Assembly: GCA_903813345.2 (NCBI GenBank)
Contig: CAIIXF020000004.1
Span: forward strand, 24,059,985-24,123,984
Direction of reading: 5' to 3'
DNA: 64,000 nucleotides
Source: Owenia fusiformis
Taxonomy: Eukaryota; Annelida; Polychaeta; Sabellida; Oweniidae
Below the pieces are notes generated by a model that was given only the letters and a program-made list of their open reading frames with translations, did not search any database and was not told the origin of the DNA. Made by a program: the position numbers and the translations under genes. Shown here piece by piece: positions 24,898-36,600 of this stretch (position 1 is the stretch's first letter; every line of letters begins with the position of its first letter).

Positions 24898-26732
24898 ATA
24901 TAAAATTTCAACGAAATCTGTCAACTGGTATGAGTTATAAACTATTAAATTCTTTATGAAAAATAGTGGCCATTTTGAAATTCAGCTGTCATCTCGACAA
25001 TATTCTTCTACTCACTCGATAAAATACCTGTGCTGGCTTGAAATGTCTGTGGTCCTAGCCAAGACAAAGATATCAGTTCCTGTTAGAATAGTACGGGGAG
25101 CTGTTTTACCTTAAGATATCAAGCTACATTATCCTACCAAACACATATGTCCTATGGTGTCTGTGTGAGATAATTGTAACTCAAATGAAAAAATGAAAAC
25201 ATTAAAATAGAACTCATGCTAACTCTAGGCATCATCGTATAATTTGAACCCAATCAGTCGATTGGTATTGGAGTATCAAAGAATGCATTTTCTGAATAGA
25301 TTCGGCCATTTCAAAAGTCAATTTCAATCTTGGAAATCAAGAAACAGAGCTTCTGTTTCCCCAGGCATCGACATTTACAAGTTCAACTATATCCGTCCAC
25401 TGGTACTTAATTTATCAAAGGTTACGCCTTTACAAAAAATGGTACCAATTTTGAAATTCAGTGGCCATTTTAAAAAGCTCGTGTTGATCAAAGCTCTTTT
25501 GTTCATAGGCATCAGCATATATTCTTTAATATGCAAAATAAAAACACTGTAAATACCATTATGTGGCACTTAATTCTAATTCCTGCGGAGTCATAGCCAC
25601 TTTAAACTAAATATACAGTATGTTACATCGATTTTAATATATAAAAAATGGTCAATTCCTTCTCGAGCAGGGGTCCTAGACTCATATGATATACATGTAC
25701 AGTAAGTCTAGGCTATAGCATTTCAATCAAATCCGTCAACCAATTTTATCGTCCGGAGTTATCGTCCGGAAAAACGAACGGGCGGCTTCTCTGTCCGAGG
25801 CCATAACACCAGGACATCTATATTTAATTATTTTGTTTAGCCAAGAAAATAACAGTATACGATCACAACCCTACTGGAATCATTAATATAACATGTTGAA
25901 AAATAGATTTAAAATCGATAATTGATACTTAAAACAACAAATATAGTTGTAGATACTATTCATACAAGATAGATTATTCATTGTAAAATGATTCGGGACG
26001 GATAAAATCCAATCCGAAGTCCATATGAGCAGATCAAACGATCAACATCTATTCGCAGTCATAGCCATAATCCATAAATCCATAAAGCACAATGTGTTAC
26101 AGTCGTTATCAGGAGAAACATATGGCTGGTTTTTATCCCTATTTCACAACCAGTCATGCCATAGCCGAGATTCACTACAGAGCGCTGGGTGAAAAAATCA
26201 GAGCCTTTCTTGAATATTTCCGACATTCCTAAACATACCAAGTGACCAATCTCGAAACTAAAGATTAATGACTTGTATTCTTCACGAAAGCCAAGAAAAT
26301 AGTTCTTATCATGATCACAAAAATAGTATCAGGATGCCATTCTATATCGAATGAGCTGGGTTATGTAGACCTAGTATGCTGGGTTCAATGGAATACTGCT
26401 TTCCAAATGTGGCAAATTTACAATATCAAATTGACATCGTCTGTTCTATCATACTTAAAATATGCGATGCTGTCTAGTTCAAGGCGAACTATATGAGGTC
26501 ATATATCATAAAAAGGAAGATCATATGTCTTTAATGTACACACCTGAATGCCATATATTTATCACGTAATTGTTTGTCCATTTATCTTTTGGATAGCTTC
26601 CAGGTTTTCTAATCCTTTAGCGGGTATTGTAATTGGCATCTTTTCAATTTATATGAATGCATGGTTGACCCCAGTTTCACCAGTGTACTTTATAAAGACA
26701 TTCAGTTCAGTATTTAAGACAGTCCACAACAC
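24898..26732. other. Intergenic, decayed repeats
   Basis: Several diverged copies of a stretch related to GGCCATTTTGAAATTCAG occur at about 24967 and 25446, with a related piece just left of the mariner element at 23867. They suggest an old repeat that the mariner entered. No gene is recognised; the reading frames present have no domain features. Confidence 0.4.
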
Positions 26733-26790
26733 GTGGAAATTTCAACATTTTACAACAGTTTTACAGCAGTTTTACTTCATTTTAATACAA

Positions 26791-27011
26791 TGGCTGAGAG
26801 TAAATCGGACATTCTTGAAGCAGGCAGGAAGTGCAGTAAGTGTAGGGGCCTTATAAGACATCATATTGGCCCTCATGGAACTAAATGTGACTTTGAAATT
26901 CAAAAAGAATATCGAGATCAGGACGTTGAAGTCGATGTTACCAATGAGATTCTAGAATTAAAGAATCTCATGGAACGTATGATGATAAGTAGTTTATTCC
27001 AAATGGAATAA
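26791..27011 (+). pseudogene. Zinc-knuckle-like ORF fragment, possibly retroelement gag start
   Basis: From an ATG at 26791 the frame encodes about 73 residues: MAESKSDILEAGRKCSKC, then RGLIRHHIGPHGTKC, followed by an acidic segment and a leucine-rich end (LELKNLMERM). The C-x2-C...H...G-P-x-G-x2-C arrangement looks like short metal-binding knuckles at the start of some invertebrate retroelement proteins. It could instead be a small host ORF. No pol-like sequence follows before the gene 2 promoter. Confidence 0.35.
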
Positions 27012-27169
27012 ACTTCAAATAGCAAACGTTGTTCAATAAAAATTTCTAAAAAGCACATAGTAAAATTGCATTTAAAAGGTTGTAAATTAATATAAGGAGG
27101 TATGATATATATCTATATTTTGTCAGATAAATCTAACGGGGGAACAATTGTAAGAAAAAAATTACACCT

Positions 27170-27591
27170 TACAGTATCTTATATGAAACATCACGTGATT
27201 ATTCTATTATCCAATGGAAATGGAAAAGTTGGCATAACCACAGGAGGTGAAGCATAGGCTTTCTCTGTTTTTCTATAGTAAATCATTACAATGGTGCGCC
27301 ATAACGCCCGGTAATTTGTAATTTCATTCAAAAGCATCAGTTGAGGCAATAATACGTCAAATATATCTTTCGATCTGTTTTGTTTGTATGATTAAGGGCT
27401 AATTTATCAAAAAATAGTCATTGTTTCTGTAGTTGTGAATGTTGACACAAACACATCCGGTTGGTATATATCGTTACAGCATTGTAATTTTATTTGCGTA
27501 CATGTCAATGTCCCAAAATATGATGATGTCTTCCGCCGTTTATTCCTATATAATCATCCCCCTTTATGTCAACTTTACGCTGTTCGACACA
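27170..27591 (+). promoter_or_regulatory. Gene 2 promoter, conserved in gene 3
   Basis: TATATAA at 27547-27553 lies 39 bases before the ATG. Farther up are CACGTG (27192-27197), CCAAT (27211-27215) and CATAACCACAGGAGGTGAA (27233-27251, includes the Runx-like core AACCACA). All recur in the same order before gene 3, and the segment 27290-27591 is close to identical there. Factor names are guesses from consensus; the conservation itself is direct. Confidence 0.7.
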
Positions 27592-27646
27592 ATGCAGAGT
27601 AGAAGCATCTTAACAGCGGCTCTAGCCATAGCGCTGGTAGTACTAG
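27592..27646 (+). CDS. Gene 2 exon 1: signal peptide
   Basis: ATG at 27592 begins MQSRSILTAALAIALVVL, a short basic start and an uninterrupted hydrophobic core; cleavage is likely just after the splice junction (G|ESYA). The donor is GTAAGT at 27647, phase 1. I chose this ATG because it sits 39 bases behind the TATA box and is preserved, with its promoter, in gene 3. Confidence 0.88.
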
Positions 27647-30600
27647 GTAAGTAAGCATAGTTTTACATAGTCATTTGTGAATATTACTACATTATATACA
27701 TTATTTGGCTATTCATAATCTTCTTAAAATTTACCGATCTTTGGCTGTGTTTGGAGCTTGAATTTCAAACAATGTGCTTTTCATATTTTTAGTAAACTGC
27801 ATTTACCGTTTTTGTGCTTGTTATTTGTTGAATCAGACAGGAAGTACCGCAATGTCTCTGTACACGAGTGGGATTCAAATGAACACATATCATCCGTAAT
27901 TAGAATATAGAGTATCTTTCCATGCGTTTGAAATGGAAAAATGTTTAGCAAACCATTTGGTTTATCATTATGTTTATTGATTAAAGATCAAAATGTCTAA
28001 CGAAATCGAAGTGACCAAATATATACACATATTCATGGTGTAAGCATTTCGAAAAATGTTTCATTAGGCAAAGAACTATATGGGAGACCCTCTAAAAATA
28101 AACGGTATGAGTTTGTTAGAATCGAATAATGAAATAGTTTGAGAAAATATATATTCCGTGTATGTCGGCATTTATATGGTTTAAAGTAAACAAAATGCGC
28201 ATGATATGATTACGATTGATGCCATGGAAATAAGGAAAATATTTTTGGATCTTGACTGGCACTTTTTTTACAAGACCTTCATGGAGACTCTACAGATACA
28301 ATACTTTGGCTACATTGATTGGTTTCTCTGTTGTCATTTTTAACAACTCACCCATGTTAGCAAAATTATGAATGCGTGTTTATCAAGTGTTCTCAACATA
28401 TATTTGCCAAATTATAGATAAGAACGATAGGAGTTTTATAATGAGGACGAATCATTGCATACTGTCAAGAAACACACTGCCTTCAATCTTCAAAAATGCC
28501 AACACGATTGCGTTATGTTCATGAAATCATTTGCATCAGTGTTGCGACCGCATTTATAAAATGCAACAAGTCGAATAAGAATGATCATTTTATGAAAGAC
28601 AACAAAAATAATGTATGATTATAATATAGATATATCAACTACAAGTTTCCCTTATTACAATATAATCATTAAATAAGTTATTTCCGTTGGGAGTTCATTT
28701 ACTCGTAGTAAATAAAACAACGTTGTAAGACAGACCGTCTGATTAAACTTGCTGTCCAAAATTAACCTACAACAATACACCAAAACCGGTGACCGTAGCT
28801 TCCCAAAATGGAGAGAAATGTGTGGCATTAAATATAGGGATTTTGTGAAGCAACGGCCGCCGTATGCCCACCATAGAGCAAATGTGACAGAGGCTTAAGT
28901 ATTTACATTATAAATGTTGATGTATTATAGTTTCAGAGAGTTATGCCCAAAGGGGTAGGAAAGGTGGGTACAATGTATCTATCGTGTCTTGCTTCACATT
29001 ACATGCTTCGATATGTATGCTTAAGTATTGATAATATAAATGTTGATGTATTATAGTTTCAGAGAGTTACGCCCATAGGGGTAGGAAAGGTGGGTACAAT
29101 GTATCTATCGTGTTTCGCTTCACATTACATGCTTCGATATGTATGCTTAAGTATTGATAATATAAATGTTGATGTATTACAGTTTCTAAGAGTTATGTCC
29201 AAAGGAGTAGGAAAGGTGGGTACAATACATCTATCATGTTTTGCTTCACATTACATGTTTCGATATGTATGCTTGTATTTACATTATAAATGTTGGTGTC
29301 TTATAGTTTCAGAGAGTTACGCCCATAGGGTCGGGGGTGGTAATTACGGGAATTGTATGAAGAGTTGCAGGGGCGCATTTAGACCCTGTAAAATAAAATG
29401 CAAAAATGCACCACCCCCAATTCCGCCCACACCTCGTCCACCCCCTCCACCGCCTCCACCGCCTCAACGACCCCCAATTCAGGTCCCACCTCGTCCGGCC
29501 GTTCCGCAGCCTCAACCACCTGTTTTAGGGAGAAGTGAGTAAACATTTGGATAGCATGTGTCATTATATACGATTATTTAGAGCTTATAAAAAATCAAAA
29601 AGGCCTTGGTCAACATTTAACGTCCTGTATAAGAACCTATTTACTTTCCAATGGATTCTGCAAATAATCTCCCACGTGACTCTGCCGGCTGAGACTCACC
29701 TATCACTTGAGTTCTTCTGAGATGATAGTTATTTTGTATCTTATCGACATAGTTAAGTCAATGATTATATACAGCGTGGGCCAAAAAAACATGCCATGTA
29801 TTATATATCATTTTAAAGATAAATCATTTCCTTAAAAAAAACGACACCATCCAATTGAAAAGCTTTTGTTTTCTGATGGAATTGGAGGCTAAAATTTGCA
29901 CAAGGGGTGCCGTGAGTGACAAAAAATAAAGAAAATAAAAATTCCCAACATATTACAGTCACAGCTGCACTTAATATGCTTGACTGAATCATCATACATT
30001 TATCTAAGAGTTTGATAATTAAATAAAACTATATGAGTATTATTGCTGAATTTTGCACTATAATTGTATAAATGTACCTCTTTTGACGGTGCCAAAGTCA
30101 AATTTCCCTCCATTTTTCACAATTTGGAAATCCTTAGTGAATAATGTTTTGGTCGCTCATGACACCCCTGGTGTCAATTTTAGCCTCTTGCTCCACAATA
30201 AAACAACGGTTTTTCAATCAGATGGTTTCATATTGTTAGATAATGATTTAAGTTTTAAATGATATACAATAAATACCATGGTTTAACGTTATATGATATG
30301 ATATTCATCCTTTGACTTGGCTATTGTTTTTTGGCTCACTCTGCATATATATACATGTTTTATTTCCATAGTAAAATATGATCATTGCATACACATGTTG
30401 CGGCTTTGCAATAGAACATTATAAGCCAGAATTGAATAATAATAAGATTGAAAAAGAAAGTATGACATTGAATTTGCAATAAGCAAACGAATTGAAATAC
30501 CTACGCTTGTATACATTTTGATACAAATATGAGGCTAGCTTTAAAATGTCAATATTAATTCTTTGGCAAATTCTGTCTCCACTCAAAAATAGTCATAATT

Positions 30601-33600
30601 TGTCTTGCTGGTTTTTTTAATTTGGAGTAATTAAAATGTAGATCAGTAAGTATATCCTCTAAATCTTGAAGATAATGTGATCTTTCAGTTCGGGTGAGAT
30701 AGACTCTCAGTCAATCATGGATTTAGAGAAACGATGTAGGAGAATGTCGAGGTTTTGAATGAAATTTGGTTGTCACAACTTCCTTGATTATATTCATTAG
30801 TAATACGTCATTAGTCAATGGTGTATCTATTCATGTTATGTCAATGTTACCCTTGCTGAAATCCTCATTTTCTGTATAAATTTTTAAAAGTTAACGAATC
30901 TCTACAAGCATATTAATAAAGGATAGTATTGCTAGAATCCATTTCAATAGTAAGAATATGGGTTTTTGAACAGGACATTGTCATTTGACTCTAATTATAA
31001 TGAGTTCTTTAAATCTTAATGATATGGACAAAAATGAGAAAACCCTAAAGAATCTCAGATTCAATACAAGCATTTATGTCAATATCTATACTTGTGCTCT
31101 CACAACATAGAATGTAGATGGAGTCCGTATGATCGACCGAGATTAGGTCAATGTTCTGCAAGTTGCGGAGGTGGTACACAAAGAGTGACACTTATAAGGT
31201 ACAGGTTATATGGTATGGCAGAAACAGGGGATCCAGAATGCCTCGGTTCGGATAGAGTTGTTAGAACCCAATCATGTAATAATTGGCCGTGTCCCCCGCC
31301 CCCAACGCCGCCGCCGCCGCCGCCAAAATGTGAGTTACTAGTTAAATTAAATGTATGAATCACAAATATAACGATTAATTTGGCCATAACGTAATTGTTT
31401 TAACATTCTTGTTTATCCTAGCGAAAAACAGATGAGATTCTACAATCGGAAAAACATTAATTTCACAAAAAATATTTTTTTCTTCTTTTCACAACCTTTA
31501 TTTTACTAAACAGGACGTTTCGGATCCGGTCTGGATCCTTTTTCAACTGTACAAAAACTGAGCTGAAGCGCTACAAGACAATAAGATAAAAACAATATTA
31601 CGTCATATTAATTCACCAAAAATGCATTCCAAATTCCCGCCAATTTATAGTTCCCTTAATCCCTGTTGATATTATTAACGTTTTTCTTTATAAAAATAGA
31701 ATCTTTAATCCATCTTTCAAGTCTCTTATTGTCATTGTCCAAAACCGTAGTATTATTCAAGTCCATTACGCACATTTTTCTGGAGGACGTGGTCCGTAAT
31801 GGCTTATTTATTCATCACCCCTCTCATATTTTCTTTTGCTTGGCGCGTGTAACGTGAATTGTCCCTCGAATCTGCTTCTATCTTATGTTCTTTAATTCTA
31901 ATTTTCAAGGCTCTTGTTGCTATAAATTGGCGGAAATTTGGAATTATTTTTTGGTGAATTAATATAAAAAACAATATTAATTGTTTTGTATCGCTTCAGT
32001 TCAGTTTTATATACAGTTGAAAAAGGATCAAGACCGGATCCGAAACGTCCTGTTTAGTAAAATAAAGGTTGTGAAAAGAAGAAAAAAAATATTTTTGTGA
32101 TTTGATAATCCAACCTGAAGAACATGTTTAAGGACATTTATTTCATTATTGTTTCGACGAGAGAGTAGAACCAAATCATGTAACATTCAGCTATGTCGAA
32201 CAAATGAGAAAAAAGCTAGATATACCACTGATACAATGAATTCAGTATAACCCAAATAGTCTAATAACAATTAATATGAAATTAATTAGTTTTATATGTG
32301 TTTTATGGGAGTTGGTCATTTCTTAAAAAAGCTAACCCTACATCTGGGGTATGATTAGATGTAAACAAACGTTGGTTTCCAGGAAGTTAAATGTAGGTCA
32401 ATGCACTGCACATGTGCAGAACTCATTACCCATCAATTTTTCTTACAAGCTAGAAGGTCAGTGTACAATCTGATTGAATCCTGTAAGTATTTGCCAGCTA
32501 ATCCCGCTAAAACCACCCATGAATTATCCCAAACTAAGGTGAGATCAAGAAAATGGTAAGATATATTGTTAGTGATACATTAAGGTAAGCAACTAGAGTA
32601 ATCACTATTATATTAGTCAGATGCACTGTTTATGTTTTTGAGAGATAATATACGCTAATCAAAACAAAATTAAATGTGTAACAGAAATGACTACTCCCTA
32701 AAAATAACACATGGACAAAAATAGAGATAAAAGATTCTTTATAACAATAACAGATTGATGAATAAAAGAATATATACCAGTGCTTATATTAAGATTTATA
32801 CACTATTGTTTCAACACAGGGTGTAGATGGAGTAACTATGGCCCAGCAACATTAGGTCCATGTTCTGCAACTTGTGGAGTTGGCGTATTAACTGTTACAC
32901 GTTCTAGGACCCCGATAGGGGGTCGAATTGGGGATAGAGATTGCTATGGTTCGAGCACTGATGTGAGAACACAGACATGTAACATGCAGCCGTGTCGGCC
33001 CGTAATCATCCAACAACCACAACCCGTTCCGCAGCCTATAGTCATTCCGCAGCCAATCCCAGTTGTCCCGCATCCAATCCCAGTTGTCCCGCATCCAATC
33101 CCAGTTTTCCCGCAGCCAATTCCAGTTTTCCCGCAGCCAGTTCCAGTTGTCCCGCAGCCAATTCCAGTTGTCCCTCGTCCAAGTAAGGAACTAGTTGTTG
33201 TACACATATTCATAATAATTTGACGAAAATCATCTTTAGGTGGGTGTTACATAAATGGTGTCACAAAATATTGTTGAAGACGAGAACATACTATTTTCAG
33301 AAATAACCGAATAAGCCAAAAGATTCATAGTGGTCATTAGTGTGGAATCGACACACACGTTGCTACTTTAAACACCCATATTTGTGTTCCTCGTCGACCT
33401 TTTTTCATGATTTTTCTCATTTCCACATGGGATGCAAATGGATTTTTAGGAAGTTGTAAGCCTCAAAATCGCAGGTGGGTGCTGCGCCCACTTGGTTTAT
33501 TTAGCATCTTGGTAGTCTTCGGTAATTAAACAATATAATAGATCTTTATAGCCGCCAACATTCTCCCCCAATCATACTCATAGGCCTCGTTGGCTTTATA

Positions 33601-36600
33601 GTGAACATAGTTGTGTCGGTGCTTCAGCAATTTATACATAATGACATAGTTCGAAAATTAAAGTTCGGATAATTTTTTAAATGTTAATCTTAATCTTATT
33701 CTATTTTCATCATAAGGCAAGTTTTGTATACATATTTAAGAATGTATGTATAATACAGGTAAATAGTCGATTACATTTTTTACCAGTTACATGTATCTCC
33801 GACATATTCCAGTATTTAAGTATGGCGTACTCTTTAATATTCGTTTTCTATATAATATTAAGAATACTGTTGATATTGTATTCTATTATTTCCAACAATA
33901 TATATTATTATACAAATAGTGGGAAGCCTGCGGCTTCGGGAATAGTAAATTGTAGAGGATATTCCCTCGGCGAAATAATTTACACTATTGCTCGAAATTA
34001 GGCAGTCACTATTTGTTTTATTATATACCCTATACTGACTCTTGTCCTGTTTCCTCTGCGAAGGCCAAAAAGGCTTAGAAAGCCCCCTCCCCGGGTCCAT
34101 TGTTAGCATTATAAGCTGTGACGTCATCAGATGCTCAACAGAAATGTTTGCCTCTGAGACTCTCACTTGAGAAATTCAAGCGCGTTTAACACGCGGAATA
34201 GATTATCATGACACTTGAAATTACACAGACGTATTGAGCTTAGGCAACTTTATACACGTTGCTTATACTGTATCGTTCACGCACGCCTGTCATGGTGAAC
34301 GGAGTTGATTTGTGTTTGTGCTCATCCTCCATTTTTCTGTTTTTAGTCTGCGCAGTGATGATGCGCAGACGTTTCCAAGGGTAATAGAAGTTGCAATCGT
34401 GACGTCAGCGGGCAATAGTTCAAATGTATATTCCCGCTGACGTAACATTTGAGGGAATATAACTTTCCGAGGGAAATAGTAAATCTATTTCGGAACACGT
34501 GACTAGGTATTGACCAATCAGGATTAGTGTTACATATTGGGTATATAATAATGTCTTTTAAGATTGTCAGTGGGGACAGTGGACGAGATGGGTACAAATG
34601 GAACAATGTGTTTGGAATGGATCTCCTCCCACTCAACAATGCCCTAGACCTGGAGTTGCGAGGAGTCAAAGATCACGTCGGTGCTATTGTAATGGGAGGG
34701 AAGCAGATCCTCGATTGTGTGGTGGTTCTCCAACACAACAGCACTCGATACCTTGCTGCGTCGATCGCACTCTACCTCCCCGTAAGTAGACATCCTGCGT
34801 GTAAGTGTCACCCTAACATATGCATGGTCTTAGAAAATATTGACTATATATTCTGTTTTGAATAATCAAACCCCTACACTCCAGTTTCCCTTCAAGCGCA
34901 TCTTCTTTACAAGTGTCTTTAAAATGGTTCTACGAGGTTCTCTTAGCTAAATGTGTTTAGTTTAAAATGATTGTATCACATGCTGTTGTGAACAAACCCT
35001 CGCTCTTCAGTCTCCCGTCATGCACATCTTCTTTAAAAGTGTCTTTAAAATGGTTCTACGAGGTTCTCTTAGCTAAATGTGTTTAGTTTAAAATGATTGT
35101 ATCACATGCTGTTGTGAACAAACCCTCATTCTTCAGTTTCCCGTCATACGCATCTTCTTTACAAGTGTCTTTAAAATGGTTCTACGAGGTTCTCTTAGCT
35201 AAATGTGTTTAGTTTAAAATGATTGTATCACATGCTGTTGTGAACAAACCCTCGCTCTTCAGTCTCCCGTCATGCGCATCTTCTTTAAAAGTGTCTTTAA
35301 AATGGTTTTACGAGGTTCTCTTAGCTAAATGTGTTTAGTTTAAAATGATTGTATCACATGCTGTTGTGAACAAACCCTCACTCTTCAGTCTCCCGTCATG
35401 CGCATCTTCTTTACAAGTGTCTTTAAAATGGTTCTACGTGGTTATCTTAGCTAAATGTGTTAAGTTTAAAATTTTTGTATCTCATGCTGTTATCAACTGT
35501 TATGCTGTTATCTTAGCTAACTGGGTAAAGTTTTGCATTTTCTATCAACTGTGCTCTCACCACTTTTATAGCAAGCTATAGCTATATATGGTATAAACAA
35601 TGTGGACATTGAATAATGAACGTGAATATTTTCGAAAACGATCTCACCTACTACAATGGGTTGTATTCAATGTTCCGTTCAAATATCACAATATAAGTTA
35701 TCTCATCAGCAATGGTATCAGTAATTGTAAATTGAGTTCGGTTTTAAGTAGTGGCACCGGGATGGAGACTATGGCATTATTTTTGCTTCTTTATTCATTA
35801 AATTCAAATATATTCGATATATGAAACATTTATATTCGCTAAATCATTTTTCCATTCAGTAAAAACGTTTATATGTTTGTTACAGCAAATTAAGTTTTCA
35901 AAATAGCCATTCACTAAATACTATGTGCATTAAATTACATATTCTATTCGTTAAATTATATTTTTTGCGTAAATTGTTATGGTATTCCTTAAGAGTAACA
36001 CATTATATGCACAATATTGAATTTCTATTTGAACCCTATCGAAATAAGTTTGCCTATATTTACCAAATGGTTTATTTTTCTATGACATAATTAATGCATT
36101 TTACCAAAAGCTAATTTGCTATTTACCGAATGCAATAAAGTAATATTCGATAACTTGCGTTGTTGTTCGATATTTTGTCACGTGACTTAGAGATTTGCAA
36201 AAGGGCCGCACAGCTATTCTACATCGTACAAATATATCACGTGACTGAAAGTCTCGTAAATTATCGAAAAATAACGAAATTTATCGAATGTGGCATTCGC
36301 TATTTACCGAATATAAATAATCTAAATACCGAATGTACAAATAATTAATTGAATTATAAGTGCGTTAAGGAAAACAAATTAATTCGCTGCATCACACAAA
36401 TACATGTATACATATCAAATGTGAATGTCAATACAAAGAACAAGTGAAACTATTTAGCGAATATAAATTGTATAGATTATTGCATTTGACATTCGATAGA
36501 TTGGGTAAAGGTTTGGTAAATATATTATATTGGCCTCGGAATAATCTCAACCTCATATAGGATAATCTCTATTTATTCACCAGTACATACAATATATATA

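Noticed and set aside
29090-29542. A 150-residue open frame across the 126-bp repeat and exon 2 of gene 2
   Set aside because: It reads through intron copies; only its last part (from 29313) is exon. The earlier residues are the repeated intron translated.
32888-33213. Minus-strand Gly/Thr/Cys-rich and Trp/Asp-rich open frames
   Set aside because: They are antisense to the Pro-Gln-Pro-Ile-Pro-Val repeat of gene 2; no start, splice or promoter signals support them.
34527-34865. A 112-residue open frame over exon 5 of gene 2
   Set aside because: A different frame from the Cys/Trp-rich one that fits both splice phases and resembles exons 6 and 7.
36160-36260. CACGTGACT pair as a regulatory module
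   Set aside because: They lie within a degenerate repeat field far from any start site; no support beyond the six-base match.
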